From Apodospora peruviana (Eukaryota; Ascomycota; Sordariomycetes; Sordariales; Lasiosphaeriaceae), in the NCBI GenBank assembly GCA_033439685.1, contig JAUEDM010000007.1, positions 124,001 to 188,000 on the forward strand: a stretch of 64,000 nucleotides of DNA. Reading direction: 5' to 3'. Below the pieces are notes generated by a model. It was not told the DNA's origin, made no database searches, and saw only the letters and a program-made list of their open reading frames with translations. Numbering within the stretch: position 1 is the first letter of the stretch; each line of letters opens with the position of its first letter. Below are positions 34,946 to 46,960 of the stretch, piece by piece. Made by a program: the position numbers and the translations under genes.

Positions 34946-36349
34946 ATGGATCCTGAATCTGATTACTATGGCCAACCTCCAATCCTGGCCAGTCCACAAG
35001 GTCGGCACCACAACGCACCTCCGCCGCGAGTCGCCAGGAAGACGGGAAAAAGTGTCGTCTGGTGGCCCACCGACGAAGGTTCCTTAGCCTCTCGCTCAAT
35101 TGGCAAGGTCCATATCGACTGCAGGCTCCGTCTTTCCGAGTCCAAATGGGGTCTTCTCGACGGCTCCCAGCCCGCCGGGATCCTCTACGTCGACCTCAGC
35201 TTCGACCAGCCTCGCAGTTGCAGACTATCCTCTGCCACAGTGTTGATCTCGCTCGAACAGTACGACGACGCTGAATCCGACAAGAAGAAGCCCAAAGAGA
35301 AGGACGAGGTTTCACTCAGCCGCCTTCGCGTGTGCGAGTTCGGCCCAAAGCTGCTCACCGGGGAGCCGACTACGCTGAAGAGGAGGACCGAGTACAACTT
35401 CACCCCCGAGGTCAACGCTGGGATCGGTGGTTTCGGCGGACTGGGCGTCAAACGGCATAATTCCATCAGCTACGTCAGCCGATGGGTTCTCAAGGGCAGC
35501 ACCCTGGCTCCGGCCGACAAGAAGCGCAAGACACCCGGCATCGTCTACCGGACGCTCAAGTGGGAACTGACAGAGAATGAGCTCGCGTTTCAGCCGACAG
35601 ACCGCAGCGTTGTGCACACCGCCTTTGCTTTTGAGCACGAGTTGAAGCGCTTCTACATCAAGGTGGAAATCAGCGGGAAACTGACCGATGCCCTCGACAG
35701 GTTCAAGCATCGCATGTTTCCTCCCAGGATGAAGAGAGATCAGGGGACGTTGTTCACCTTGGTGGACCTGGGAGCCGAGGCCGATGCTCACAAGAACAGT
35801 CTGGATCACCTGGCTAGGAAGTTGGAGGCGCAGATGCGTGAGAGAAATCTTATCGCGCTCCCTACCAAGCTTCTCGACCATGCGGATGACCCGCCGCACC
35901 AGACACCGAAACCACCTTCACTGGAAGAAGATCCTGGCCTTGTCGATCTGGCGGACTTGGCGAAAGCAGCAGACAAGTTTGCTCCAGCGTCAGAGCCAAC
36001 ACGGACCCTTCAAGCAAACGCACGCATCTCGACGCCGGCACCGTCATTCATTTCCACGGCCGAAACAGTTGTCGCATCAAGCAATGGCGACAAAGACTTG
36101 TATCCACCATTGGGGCCGACCAACGTGAAAGACCCTCCAGTGTCAGTGCCCCAGGGTGAAGACGAAAAGCCGAATGCAACGGACATGGCAAGACCGGTAG
36201 TGGAAAAGGTGCTCAGGGATATTGCCGAGGTGCAGTTCATCGAGGTGCTGATTGTGCTGAGGGCGTGGGCTTATGCGACATTTTTGGCTATTTTCTTACG
36301 GAATCCGAGTGGGCTAACAGTATCACCGAAGAGGAAGGCGGGTCTGTGA
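34946..36349 (+). CDS. Conserved-looking protein with C-terminal hydrophobic segment, function unknown
   Basis: Starting at the ATG of MDPESDYYGQPP gives 467 residues with no intron. The frame is open further upstream, but those codons precede a more natural start. Residues ~40-260 look like a beta-rich globular domain (SIGKVHIDCRLRLSESKWGL; TRTLKWELTENE-like; FAFEHELKRFYIKVEISGK). About 300-430 is Pro/Ser/Thr-rich linker. Near the C-terminus, EVLIVLRAWAYATFLAIFL could be a single membrane anchor. I recognise a layout shared by uncharacterised Pezizomycotina proteins but no named domain. The far C-terminus (NPSGLTVSPKRKAGL) may instead be spliced. A donor-like GTAGGT follows the stop region. 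Confidence 0.7.
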   Translation: MDPESDYYGQPPILASPQGRHHNAPPPRVARKTGKSVVWWPTDEGSLASRSIGKVHIDCRLRLSESKWGLLDGSQPAGILYVDLSFDQPRSCRLSSATVLISLEQYDDAESDKKKPKEKDEVSLSRLRVCEFGPKLLTGEPTTLKRRTEYNFTPEVNAGIGGFGGLGVKRHNSISYVSRWVLKGSTLAPADKKRKTPGIVYRTLKWELTENELAFQPTDRSVVHTAFAFEHELKRFYIKVEISGKLTDALDRFKHRMFPPRMKRDQGTLFTLVDLGAEADAHKNSLDHLARKLEAQMRERNLIALPTKLLDHADDPPHQTPKPPSLEEDPGLVDLADLAKAADKFAPASEPTRTLQANARISTPAPSFISTAETVVASSNGDKDLYPPLGPTNVKDPPVSVPQGEDEKPNATDMARPVVEKVLRDIAEVQFIEVLIVLRAWAYATFLAIFLRNPSGLTVSPKRKAGL

Positions 36350-38285
36350 TATCTGTTCAGGTAGGTACTTATGCAAGTGTTTATCTTCACAAGTGTTTAT
36401 CTTTAGTTTCATCTGGCGTTGAAATTATTATACATTTATACCCATTCTTACATTAGCTTTTATATGTGATGAAAGGCGTCATTCTACATTTTAAGTATAC
36501 TAGGCGTTTATCAGCTTGTTAATAGTTGAATGCAATGAAAGACTCGTACAATGCATGCACGCTTCACTCCATCCTCCGTTTCAAATTACACTTCCGCCAG
36601 GATTTAAAACGTTATTATAGTTACCGGTTCTTGCCTAGTCCTAGTTCTAATAGAAAAAAAAACTTTTTATCCGCTTCATACCCTCATGCTCATTTACTGA
36701 AACATACATCTTGATCTATCTAGGAGTCACGCCAGACATATTGTGTACGTACTACCTAGGTCTTAAATCCCTAGCTTATCCGCCCGAGGAAAACAAATAT
36801 AGAGTTACGTAGCAGACTCAAGGGGTATTTTTCATTGTCTAGACCACCGCCTGGTAAGTGCCTAGGTAGCCGTACTAACGTTTTAAATGCTCATTCAGAC
36901 CCCTCGCAGTAGACGACGTGCTTTTCTGGAGGTTCGTACCCGGAAACGCGACTGTCAGGGTGCCAAGGTCTTGCTTCAGTTGTTCTGGTTACCCAGGTTA
37001 CCGATACCCCAGCCCTTTCCCCTTTTTCTTTGTATCGTCATCACACTCCGATCGTTTTCGTCACCCCCTTCTATTTCAGCCACGGTATCAATGCCGTGCC
37101 TGGTCACACTTTGGTGAGCTCTTTTCAGTTGGGAGTAGCTTTAATTAATACTGCCAGACTGTGCGTTTAGAAAGAGAACGCTGCCCGTTGCAAAATATTT
37201 GCTGTCGTCGTGCACGACATACATATGACCCCCCGTTGTGGCACGAACGGGGGCTTGGTTGGGTCTCATAGGTAGTCATCAAGTAGTTCCCGGTTTTGAG
37301 AGAAAACAGTCATCAGTAGCCAGCCGCCTTTGATTCCTCTTCGGCGTCGATTATTCTGGATCAATATTGTGTAATTTCGTGTGTGTCGGTGCCGGCCGGG
37401 GCTTCCGTTTTCTTTTCTTTTCTTCTCCTGCCCGCTTGGCCGCCCTTGCGCCCGACCACTCACCCACCGCTGTCAGGGCCGGCCGCCTGGAATGGGCATG
37501 AGGGGAGGGCGTCGTCGAGCTGTCGTCCCACCGGAGACACCCGCCGCCGAGGCTACAGCAGCCGAAGCCAAGCCCTCCAGCGTGAGCTCGACCGAATGGG
37601 TAGGGGCGGCGGCGGGGCTTGTTGGCGAGACGCCACACTCCCACGTCATGGCCTTATAGGTTGAGTCCGTCAGAATTGACGGCGGCAGATCGCTCGCTAC
37701 GAGGGCGAGCTGCCTAGGTAGGTCCTGATGTAGGGCTGCCTGGCTGGCGTAATAACCCGGTCATGTCGACAGGGTTGATCTCCCGTCCACAAGCCTACTC
37801 ACAAATGCAGGATTTAAAAGTAATTTTTCTATTGCACGTCGTGCCGAGTGTTCTCTGTCGAAACAACACCTATTGCAGGACTCTCCACAGGTAACAAGTC
37901 CAGGCTTTAGCCCATAGAAATATACAAAATAAAAGTTTCACGTGGCGTGGGGAGCTCTCGCAATTAGCATACTAACTAAGGAACTGGCCAGGCTGTTACC
38001 GGAAAGTCTCGACAGGCGTAAAAGTATAATTACTACGGCTTTGCCGACGCCGCACGGTCAGACGATACCGAAGACTCCCCTGTCGGAGCGCTGCTCACGT
38101 CTTTCCGGTTTAGCCGTACCGAGCAAAACGGAGGACACGAGAGTCGCTGAACAAGTAGAATGTGTCTGGCTCGCTTCGTTCTTCAAGTATCTTGAGCCAT
38201 GTTCATGGTCGCCGCTCCCTGAGTTCAACTGCTAGGTGCCAGGCCCAGGTCAGTAAATCAGCCAAAATACTTTCCCAGGTAAAAA
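36350..38285. other. 1.9 kb intergenic, no gene supported
   Basis: AT-rich on the left, with CCTAGGTA-type motifs at about 36757, 36862 and 37711. A GC-rich island at about 37380-37660 carries frames on both strands but no recognisable protein. No splice-linked exons found. Confidence 0.45.
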
Positions 38286-39030
38286 CTAACCTGGCTTATT
38301 AGCTTTTGCTTGTTTTCTACCAATCATATCTCCAACGACATCATCCTCCAGCTTCTGAGAATCGTCCCGCGAGAGCTCGGGGAGTGGTGATCCCCCTTCT
38401 AGCGCTTCGCATTTCCAGCCCATGTATGGATGCTTGTCCCGGAATAATCGCAGCACCTCCATGAATCTCTTTCGGATGTGGGCGGGGATGTTGGTGCCCT
38501 CTAGTAGCCTCCGCTGCTGAGACTCAATGATAAGCTCCAAGGCTCGCAGGAGGGCAATCTGCGATGGAGATGGAGGAGCCATCATGTCCTTCATCCGTTC
38601 TTAAGTAGCAAGTAGAAGGAAATATGTCGATTACTGCCGCCTAGATACGGGTCTTGCAGGCTCAGCTGATACGATGGAGGGTAGAAACCAGCAACTTCCC
38701 AATCGACGACGGCGGCAAGCTTGTATCTCGTATTTTTGTCACCGGGACTTTGACTGGACTGGAGGATCAGATTGCGACGCATGAGATCGTTATGGCAGAA
38801 TACTGCTTCTTTCGGTGACTGGGTGTTACTGGTGTTCTCCAGCCTTTAGAATGCCGACATCCTACAGATGTGGCTTGATCGAGATAATTATTCGATCTGC
38901 AAATGCCGGCGTAGATGTGACGGAGCTTGTCCGCTTGACCTCCCTGCAGGAGTTGATGGTAGGCAGGATAGATGTTTATCGGTGGTATATACCTGGGGTT
39001 CTGACGTTCTGTGGTCTCCCGCCCCAACAT
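38286..39030 (-). pseudogene. Aminoglycoside-phosphotransferase-like (APH) gene, frameshifted
   Basis: Three overlapping minus-strand pieces in different frames make one APH/choline-kinase-type protein. First is a segment ending IYAGICRSNNYLDQATS. Next is FCHNDLMRRNLILQ with the catalytic HNDxxxxN loop, then AAVVDWEVAGFYPPSYQLSL, which carries the metal-binding Asp (DxG-like). Last is the C-terminal helix bundle MKDMMAPPSPSQIALLRALE to the TGA. Between LLLK and MKDMM the frame breaks by one base (about 38597-38605), and another break separates the first two pieces (about 38830-38870). The N-terminal nucleotide-binding lobe is not readable upstream. Such genes are abundant fungal small-molecule kinases of unknown substrate. 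This copy looks dead. Confidence 0.75.
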
Positions 39031-39091
39031 TTGATGACACTCATACCAGGAACATCTTCGCCGGCATGCCCCGAGCCCGGCATGATATCAA

Positions 39092-39160
39092 AGTGCCAAG
39101 TTCAGTGCCAAGTTCAGTGCCAAGTTCAGTGCCAAGTTCAGTGCCAAGTTCAGTGCCAAC
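39092..39160. repeat. 12-bp tandem repeat, five perfect units plus a partial
   Basis: AGTGCCAAGTTC is repeated head to tail from 39092, ending in AGTGCCAAC. On the plus strand it would encode VQCQ repeats or SSVP repeats depending on frame, but no gene is supported across it. Confidence 0.95.
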
Positions 39161-39541
39161 CAGCATCCACAGCAATATTGGACTTCTCGATTCAGAATTC
39201 AGAGACGCATCTCGACTGGAATTGGGGTATCGGTTTACAGCGGCAGCATCTCAACCAACGATTCACGCTCATCAATCGCTACTCGACCAAATCCTGTGAG
39301 GAATGCGGTGCCGACCGGTTTCGACGGTCTATCAGCTCGCACAGCCTCAAAACCTCCTGCAACTGCCATTGGGCTTGGGGTGCATTACCCACAGGACCCT
39401 GTGCCACCGCCTCAGGCAGCACGCACCTTTTTCCAACGTCCCAACATTATATCCTCCTGCTTCTTACAACCTCTGACGCCATCGACTGCACTTCATGTGG
39501 TGGTTACAAGGCTCTTCGAGAACGAATGTGCAGCACACACC

Positions 39542-40500
39542 ATGGCCGATAACACAACCGACTGCGCCGTTCAGGGCAACGCCGACGTCTACGGCCTCGG
39601 TATCCGGATCGACTTCTGCTCACAATGGTACGGCACAATCCTCGCGGACTGGCTGGCCCCCGCGGAAGTGCCCAGCCTACGGAACACTAACGCATTCTTC
39701 CTCACGGCCACGCTCATCGCCTTGATCATCCTCAGGAACGATCTCAAAATTCTGGAAGTCTGCATTGTCCTGCTGCTGTTCTTCGGGTCGTCTCTATATA
39801 CCCTTCTGGTCGTCTACTGGCGGGCCTTCACCTGCCTTTCTGAACGCTTGGACCCGATGGGATTCACAGGTGCAAAGCCACGAGGAAAGATGTCCAGTTG
39901 CTCTGGTCTCTACTTTTGCTCGCTGAGCTGACGTTCATGTTCTGGTTCTGGATTGTGCGCATCCCTTCGTCGGACCCTGGGCCATGCATGTACTACCGTT
40001 TCATGTTTTCTGGGCTCCCGCTGCATAACAACGGGTTTCGACTCTTCCATATCATCTTTGTGGCTTTGACCACGGCGATAGTGCTGGTGCTTCTTCTGTT
40101 TAGCGTCCAGTCTTGGTATGAGGAGAGGAAAGCAAAAAAAGAGTGGTGGACAGGTGAACAAACCACAACCTCAGCCAGAGTATGCCGATTCCTCCCTTTC
40201 CTCACCAAAAGCGATGCAACCATTTCATTGACTTCCTCGCCCCACAGGATGTCTATGACCCTTTTCCCCACGGCCACTTCATTCCTAATCGTGATGACCA
40301 CCTCCTGCGACCAGAGGACGATCGTAGCTCCTCCTCAACAGACGAATACTCATAAACCTGCCCCTCAACAGGCTTCCCAAGAATCTCATTCTTCGTACCC
40401 AGCCCTAGATACCCCGGCCTTCCACGAGGTCTATCCCCAGCATCCAAAACACCCCATTCAAGAGGCTGTAGATACCGTGGTCCGTCGGCACTGTTCCTGA
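39542..40500 (+). CDS. Small multi-pass membrane protein, apparently frameshifted, 3' end antisense to DUF6536 gene
   Basis: The ATG of MADNTTDCAVQGNADVYG starts a typical fungal membrane protein: GLGIRIDFCSQWYGTILADW, then hydrophobic segments (AFFLTATLIALIIL; EVCIVLLLFFGSSLYTLLVV). The frame ends shortly after MGFTGAKPRGKM. In the next frame the same protein seems to continue, KDVQLLWSLLLLAELTFMFW followed by FHIIFVALTTAIVLVLLLFS, so one base appears to be missing near 39886-39890 unless an unusual splice exists. The last ~80 codons (from 40253) lie antisense inside the coding 3' end of the DUF6536 gene and have low-complexity composition, so the true end may be earlier. Function unknown. 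Confidence 0.5.
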
Positions 40501-42779
40501 ACGTAGATACCTGCCTGACCGATACAGGACTCTGAATCTCCCACAAGGACGAGAACCTGAATAGACCACCACCTCCTTCCTTCTCCTTATCCCTCGCTCC
40601 TGGTGTCGAAGTCCCAACTGTAGGACTCCTCTGCGACTGCAAGACACGAAGACACTGCCCCGCAATAACAAGCGAATTTGTGCCCACCACAACAGAGCTA
40701 GCAGGAAGTCGCCGGTAGGAGATAAGAACAGGCAGCACAAAGAAAACAGCGATAGACACCCCGATGGTAGCGACCAGCGCTTCGACGGAATAGCCGACCA
40801 CAACGCCGACGTCGGTGATCTTGATTTCTGTCTGGTTGACCTGGTAATCCAGCCTCCCGCGCGGCAACATGAAGATGGCCTGAGTAAATAACCAGCCCAG
40901 CATGGTCCGGAGAACCGTGAGCGTCAACCCCCACGCGAGCGGGTACCCAAACACGTAGCCACCCCTTTGCGTTTTCCCGCGAGGGAAGCTGACGCGCAGT
41001 CTTTTGGCGCCGAGGGCGAACGATGCCCAGTAGCGGGACTGGAACATGATGGTGTTGAGGGCGTTGAGGAGGAAGTAGATTGGTGTGATCAGCAGCTGGG
41101 ACAAGTTGGCGAGTAGGGAAATGATGATGACCGACGAGATGTCGGTTACTGAAGGGTCGTAGTCGGAGGTGTAGAAGTTTAGGTAGTGGTTATTCATGTC
41201 TTCGCCGAAGGCGTAGTCGTTCCTAGGTTCATGTTAGTTTACGGCTGGTTTTGAAAGGATGGGGGAAGGGGGCTTGCCATTTCAGGTGGAGACGAAGGTG
41301 AAGAACGATGATGGTGATGCTCACTCCGAGGACCAAGAGGACACAGGGTGTCATTGTCCATAACCAGACTGCTCTTCGCACCGCCGTGTGCCAGTATTTG
41401 GGAGCAGCAACCCACTCGCGTGCTTTGATCGATGTATTACCAGCTGCAAGTGGTGGTAAGGGGGATAACTCCACGAGTCCGCCGTCCTTTGCTTCCATAT
41501 CCTGACGTAAACCAGTCGTCTTCTCAACCTGAACCGGTACGTCCTGCTCCATAAACAGCTGTACAGCATCCCCAAGCGTCTGAATCGAGTCCAGCCCCCA
41601 CGCCATATAAAACGCAAAAGCACTAAGAACCACTTTCAGAACAACGACACCCAGCACCATAAGCAGAATCGGATTTGCAAGATAAACCTTGCACCGACTG
41701 ACAAACGGCTCAGCAAGACAGTACTTGACAGTAACCTGATTAAAATCCAAATTAAACTCCCCGAACGAATCATTCATCGTGGCAGCATCATGCGAAGTCG
41801 GCGAGATCCAGGGATACGTCCACGGCTCTGGCGCCGAGCCTGCAGGCGAGCCGCCATCATCCCCATCATCGTACAAATTCAAAACCGCGCCATGGTCGCC
41901 ATAGTCGTCCGCGCAGTCGTTGAGCAAGCCATTATACAAGATATCAGCCTGGCACAGCGGCTGCATCGACCACACCGAATTCACGAGGGTCGGATCATAC
42001 CCCGGCAGCTCGGCAATCTCGTCCGCCACCTCGGTCGAACTGTTGGACCAAAGCTGGGCGCCCGTCCAGCCCACCGCGTGAGGGTCGGCGGCATTCTCGA
42101 CCACCAGTACCAAATGGCGATGGTTCTGCAGACCAGAGGGGTTGTGCAGGTACATATCCCAGCAGTCCGTCGGATCTAGTCGATCCCAGTTCTGCTTGGC
42201 TGCCCTAAAATCCTTGGCGAGGGGGGTCGTGTCGTTCAGCACGTCAAAGTAGTAGTCGAAGAGGTACGGATTCGCGACGCCGGGGTACCAGGCCGCTGCA
42301 CCGTCAAAGTACGACTCCGCGACGAGAATATGCTCGTAGAAGGGGTAGACGCTCACAGCAAACACGGAGGCGTGGGAGAATAGCTGTAAAGGAGCGGACG
42401 AGACGACCAACAGGATCCAGGTGAGCGTGCGCCACCTGGAGACGAAGCGCATGTTTCTCAGAGAATGGGTGCCGATGTCGAGCCATTGGTTTTGCGTGTG
42501 GGCTTTCGATATGTCATGGGGGGTGGGCGAGATGGCCAGCCGGAGAAAAAAGTCGGTCGAGACGCTGATGATGACGGATATCACTGCCACGGCGAACTGC
42601 AGGCCTGCGTTCATGCTCGAGGTTGAGCTACATTTTCCTTGGTAGACGGTTGTGAAGCCGCTTATGCCGGTTAAGTTGGTTGAGATGCCGAGGAAGATGG
42701 CGAGGAGGAGAAGAATGGCGAGGGAGAGGAGGAGGAAGAGGAACGCCGTCCTGTGCCAGTTCATTTTGGCGATGGTCAC
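40253..42779 (-). CDS. DUF6536 multi-pass membrane protein
   Basis: Exons 42779-41278 and 41222-40253 give 823 residues. The joining intron (41277-41223, 55 bases) starts with GCAAGC rather than GT and ends CCTAG. With it the phase is right and the protein reads HLKWNDYAFGED across the splice. The N-terminus has a membrane segment and then YQGKCSSTSSMNAGLQF, the block that marks DUF6536. Further segments follow (ILLMVLGVVVLKVVLSAFAF; MTPCVLLVLGVSITIIVLHL; SSVIIISLLANLSQLLITPI; VVVGYSVEALVATIGVSIAV). A long Asn- and Cys-containing region between them is probably extracytoplasmic. The cytoplasmic tail is basic and Ser-rich. Family function is unknown. Members are common in Pezizomycotina accessory DNA. 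Confidence 0.88.
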
Positions 42780-43815
42780 TGCATGTTGGAGAGGGGGATG
42801 GTTTTGAAGGTGGTGATGATGGTACGGGGGTGTGACGAGTTATTAGTTCTGCCCTGAAGAATATACGGATAACTGTGCCACGGAAAGCTGAAGTCTGTTT
42901 CTTGGTCAGAAGGTTACACGCGTCTGGGGGCGACATGAAGCGGCCGCTTAGCGATACGACCACTTACCGCTCCCCGCCCCCGACTTGCATGCTAAGAGCC
43001 AATTCTGGTAATAACATGATTATCGAATGTCCCGCTTCTTCACGAAAACAAGCCGACATGGTGCCGCCATTGGTGAGCGATAAGGCAGGTACCGTGCCTT
43101 ATGCGGGTGATCGAACAGCCCTGCAAGATTCTACCAAGTTGTCGTACCAGATGATGCCGGGGAGTCTGTGAAGCCCCCCGGAACCCCCGGTATTCTCTGC
43201 ATTCACAATGGCAAAGGTACTTTGGGTGGCCGGACATAGGGCTTCTTTATGGAGAACTGATAGCAACGATCTCAAGATACCATGAGAAATTCCGGACCAA
43301 GAACTATAGGGTAGCAATCACATATTTCTTGGCCACAATGCTACCCACAGCATCTTAGCCTTCAATGTCACACATTTTGGGCGCCATATGTGGTGTGGTA
43401 CCTTACCAACATTCACAATCGACTAACCAGAGCGTGGAGGGGCGCAGTTTACCACTGCATTGGATGACCAAAAATAGCGATTGTAACACCTACCTACTAC
43501 AGGTTGCCGTTATGTCCGCTAATGATAATATCAACAGCGATGCCAAGTTTGGTTACTAGTTGCTAACTTTTAGTCTTTGTACACCGTTTCCGAGAACTAA
43601 AACCTTAGTGCAGCTACTTGCCATGTCCTAGTCTAGACAAGAAAACATCCTGTATTTTACTCTATAACCTTATAACATTATTCCATTTTACTTAAACGTA
43701 TATCAAGATCTCGCTCATAGTCACGACTGAGTTGATATAATAAATTTAAAATACCTGGCATGCCCGTCCAGGGAAATTGAAATTGAGTTATTTATTAGAA
43801 ATCATGGGTATGTTC
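42780..43815. other. Intergenic, no gene seen
   Basis: Promoter of the DUF6536 gene and 3' flank of the HET gene. AT-rich toward the right end. Confidence 0.5.
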
Positions 43816-46054
43816 TTACTCGATCAGGACATCCTGAACAACTTCTCCTCCCCTAACAACCTCACCTTTCATGACGTGATGTACGAAAGCTTCCCCAACC
43901 AGACGATAACTGGACCCCTGACTACCAGTCCCAGTCCGAAGAATAAACGGCGTTTTTGCTCCAGCTAGCACCCATATCTCGTCACCTGGTCGAGTACACT
44001 CCGGCACTAGACTTAGACCCAAGTCATCATTGCGGGCTATTTTCCTATGAGCCAAGCCAACGTTGATGTATCTCGCCAGCTCCTCGCCGGACACGGTCAC
44101 CGAAGTATTATTTGTAAGCTCAGCACTACTGGCCGCGTGGTTGTCGTCCAAGGTCCTTGGAATGCCAGTATCCACCGTCATCTCGGCTTGGTTTGTTTCA
44201 ACAAGCTGCTCAGCCAGTGCCAGGACCAAGTCACGGTCAACTATGACAGGCGACAGCGTGGGCTCCTCGTCGAGCAGCGCCAGCAGTGGCCGGAAGAGCG
44301 GCATGGGCTGCCAATTGTCCGAGTTTTCACGGACCTTGCGTTGCCAGTTCCACTGGTCACGGGGTCGAGGCTCGAGCAGTATATCGTCTTCCGCCAGAGT
44401 GGACTGGATACAGCAGAGGTGGAGTTGCCAGAGGATATAGCTGATTGTTAAGGAGTGAACTTGTACGGGCGAGAGATTTAAGGAGCAGAATTGATCACGC
44501 CAGAGCGTCATCGCTAGCAGTTCCAGGCGGCTGGTAACACTTTGGTCGAACCTATCCTGGGTAAGTAATCCGTTGCAGCAGAGAGCTGCGGTATAGTGGT
44601 ACTCACCGCGATGTATATGTTGCGGCCATACCAGCAACCAAAGGCGCCGAGCTCGCCCAGAAGTCAACTACTGAAGTGGAGTCCGCCGACAACGAAGAGA
44701 TGGAACCGATGCATATACCTTGGACTTGCAGTTGATGAGCGCCCAGTGACGGCGGCAAGTGAAACTGTAGCCCTGCGGATGCGTCCCAGTGGTTGATAGA
44801 GTCGTCCGAGTCAAGTGACGTGTGGTTATGCGGCGTAGTCCAATCTGGGACCCAGGATGGAAGTCCTTGAACTTTGGTTTGCACTTCTTGCTCTTTGTGT
44901 TTGAGAATGGCGAGGTCGTTTGTAGCCTGGATGCTCGACCAAGCAACTTTGAGGTACAGCTCCGGCACCGGAATCGTATAGTCGACATGACGGACGTCTG
45001 GGCAAACCTTCAGCTCAGGGGAATCCTTGTCGATGATGCTCAGAATGGAAAAGATCTTGTCTCGGGCATCAGAGCAGAGACTGCTGCGAAACAACCGAAG
45101 GCACTCGACCAGGCCGATGGACATCCCGACTTCGGAAAGATAGTGGCGCGCAAACCTGACGACCATGGCGGAATCCTCGATCGAGTGCCTACCTGGGTCC
45201 AAGAAGCGGTGGTATCTGTCTGGGATTTCGGCAGGTGAAAGATACGTCAGGATGTAGGACGGCGTGAGGATCTCCAGCCAGCGTGTATTCTGCAAGAAAG
45301 AATAAGCTGCGGAGAAGGCATCCCAAGCAAAGACTCTTGGGCCGCAGAGAAAGACTAGCTGCTGCGCCTTGACCACTTCCTGGATGATCCATGCCCGACG
45401 GAAGTAGTTTCGTTCCACAAGCGCAATCCAACCCAGCCATTCGTGTAACTGGACCGGCTCTATGCCCAGTTGTTGACTGTAAACGCCAGGATTGCGGATG
45501 TCGAGAGGCAGACTGTCGCGCGCAGCCGATACCGTATTCTCGGGTACGGTCGCTAGGGTCTCCAAGATCCTCATCGCGTCGTCCGTGGATGCGTCCTCGG
45601 GCCCGACCCAGACGATGACGGTCTCGGCCCGACCGTACACCTCGCCCATCATGGAGACCTGGCTTGCACGTTCGACTAGGTCTTCTTGGTTGATACATAT
45701 GGCATCAATCCAGATCAACTCCTGTCTGGGAATTCCCAGTTTGCCGGGTGTGGGCGAGGGCGTGCGCAGGGCTCGAAGGGCGCTGGCGAGGTTCGGTTTG
45801 ACGGTGAGGGGTTTTCCGTGGCACAGCACGTCCTCATCAGCCGTCGACATGGTCAACTCGACCGGCGGAGAGCTGGGATCGCCCCAAGTGTACGAGAGCG
45901 CGTCATAAGGCGGTGCGCTCTCGAGTTCGTGGACCTGGATGGAGATGGATAAGAGGTCGGCCTCGGCCCCTTGTTCGAGGTCGATAAGGCGGATATATCG
46001 AGGGTTTGGAAGGGGTTGCATTTTGTATTGAAACGAGTGGTTTCCATAGATCAT
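43816..46054 (-). CDS. HET-domain (heterokaryon incompatibility) protein
   Basis: Two exons (46054-44607 and 44551-43816) with a 55-base intron give 727 residues. The phase requires the acceptor GATAG rather than the CCCAG five bases upstream. HET signature blocks are clear: APPYDALSYTWGDPS, then IWIDAICINQEDLVERASQV and VYGRAETVIVWVGPED, then YFRRAWIIQEVVKAQQLVFL. The C-terminus has the usual GDEIWVLAGAKTPFILR...YRLVGEAFVHHVMKGE block. HET proteins trigger cell death on contact between incompatible strains and act like fungal innate-immunity effectors. No NACHT or repeat domain is attached. The start could be the first ATG or the Met of MQPLPNPRYIRLIDL, 11 codons later. Confidence 0.93.
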
Positions 46055-46817
46055 TAGAGCTATCTGCTAGAGTCTCTGCAGTAGCTTGGAAGTAGAGTTG
46101 TTAGAAGTTAGAAGGTAGGTTTATATTAAATTATGTTAAGGGGTAAGGGAGAAATATCTGATTTGACCCAAAGCTCAGTTGCAGTGGTACAGTGCCACCT
46201 GCGGAGCCAGCTAGGGCTGTAGGCCGTAGAAGAAGCCACCTTCGGTGACCGGAATTAAGAATGATTCACCCGGCTGGCATGCGATAACACCTGTTCTGGA
46301 AAACCGCAGTAAGTTACTTTGCAAAGCCCCGTGCTTGTGACGAGCCAGTGCAATGACCCAAATCATTACACCAAACCCCCCTCATTCCCAAAAGGATGCC
46401 AGAATACCAAAGGTGTCAGTCAGCCTTTGGAATTCTAATATGTTATATACCGTTGACGGTCGCAATCAATTCAATCAAGGCTCAATCGCACCGACCGTTA
46501 CACGCCCTGGTAAGCCAACTATTCTATGACGACTTCTTTAATTAATTAGTTGATCGAGAAGCCGGTAACCTAATATATTAATTCCTGCATGACGACTTTT
46601 CTAACTACCTAACTAGTTTATCAAGTTAGTTTGCAAGCTTACTATAGTATGATAAACGTTTCCACAGGCTAGTTAGTCCCCCTTTTTGACGGATTCTTTA
46701 GGTTTGACATTTCTTAACATTGCCTGACATGTGCACCTATATGTAGAGAGTGTTAGTAATAGCCAACCAAGGAAAACGAGATCTTGTCTAACGTACCTCA
46801 TGTCACGCTCACCCGCC
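46055..46817. other. Intergenic with one copy of a dispersed repeat
   Basis: Holds copy 1 of the SINE-like repeat (about 46340-46465). No coding signal. Confidence 0.5.
46340..46465 (-). repeat. Dispersed SINE-like repeat, copy 1 (most diverged)
   Basis: Shares GACCCAAATCA, then CATTCCCAAAAGGATGCCAGAAT, a TTGGAATTCTAAT block and TTATATACCG with two further copies at about 48928 and 49246, all in the same orientation. Confidence 0.55.
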
Positions 46818-46929
46818 TCAGACGACCTCGAATATCTGGCCACCATCCTCTTCCGACCCTGACTCCGCAATCAACTCCCCACGCATAACGCCGTGAACAT
46901 AGGCGTCACCCACCAACCTGTATTGGTGG

Positions 46930-46960
<31 letters not shown>

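Noticed and set aside
37380..37664. 92-93-codon frames in a GC-rich island
   Set aside because: Overlapping frames on both strands with low-complexity content. No start context or motif.
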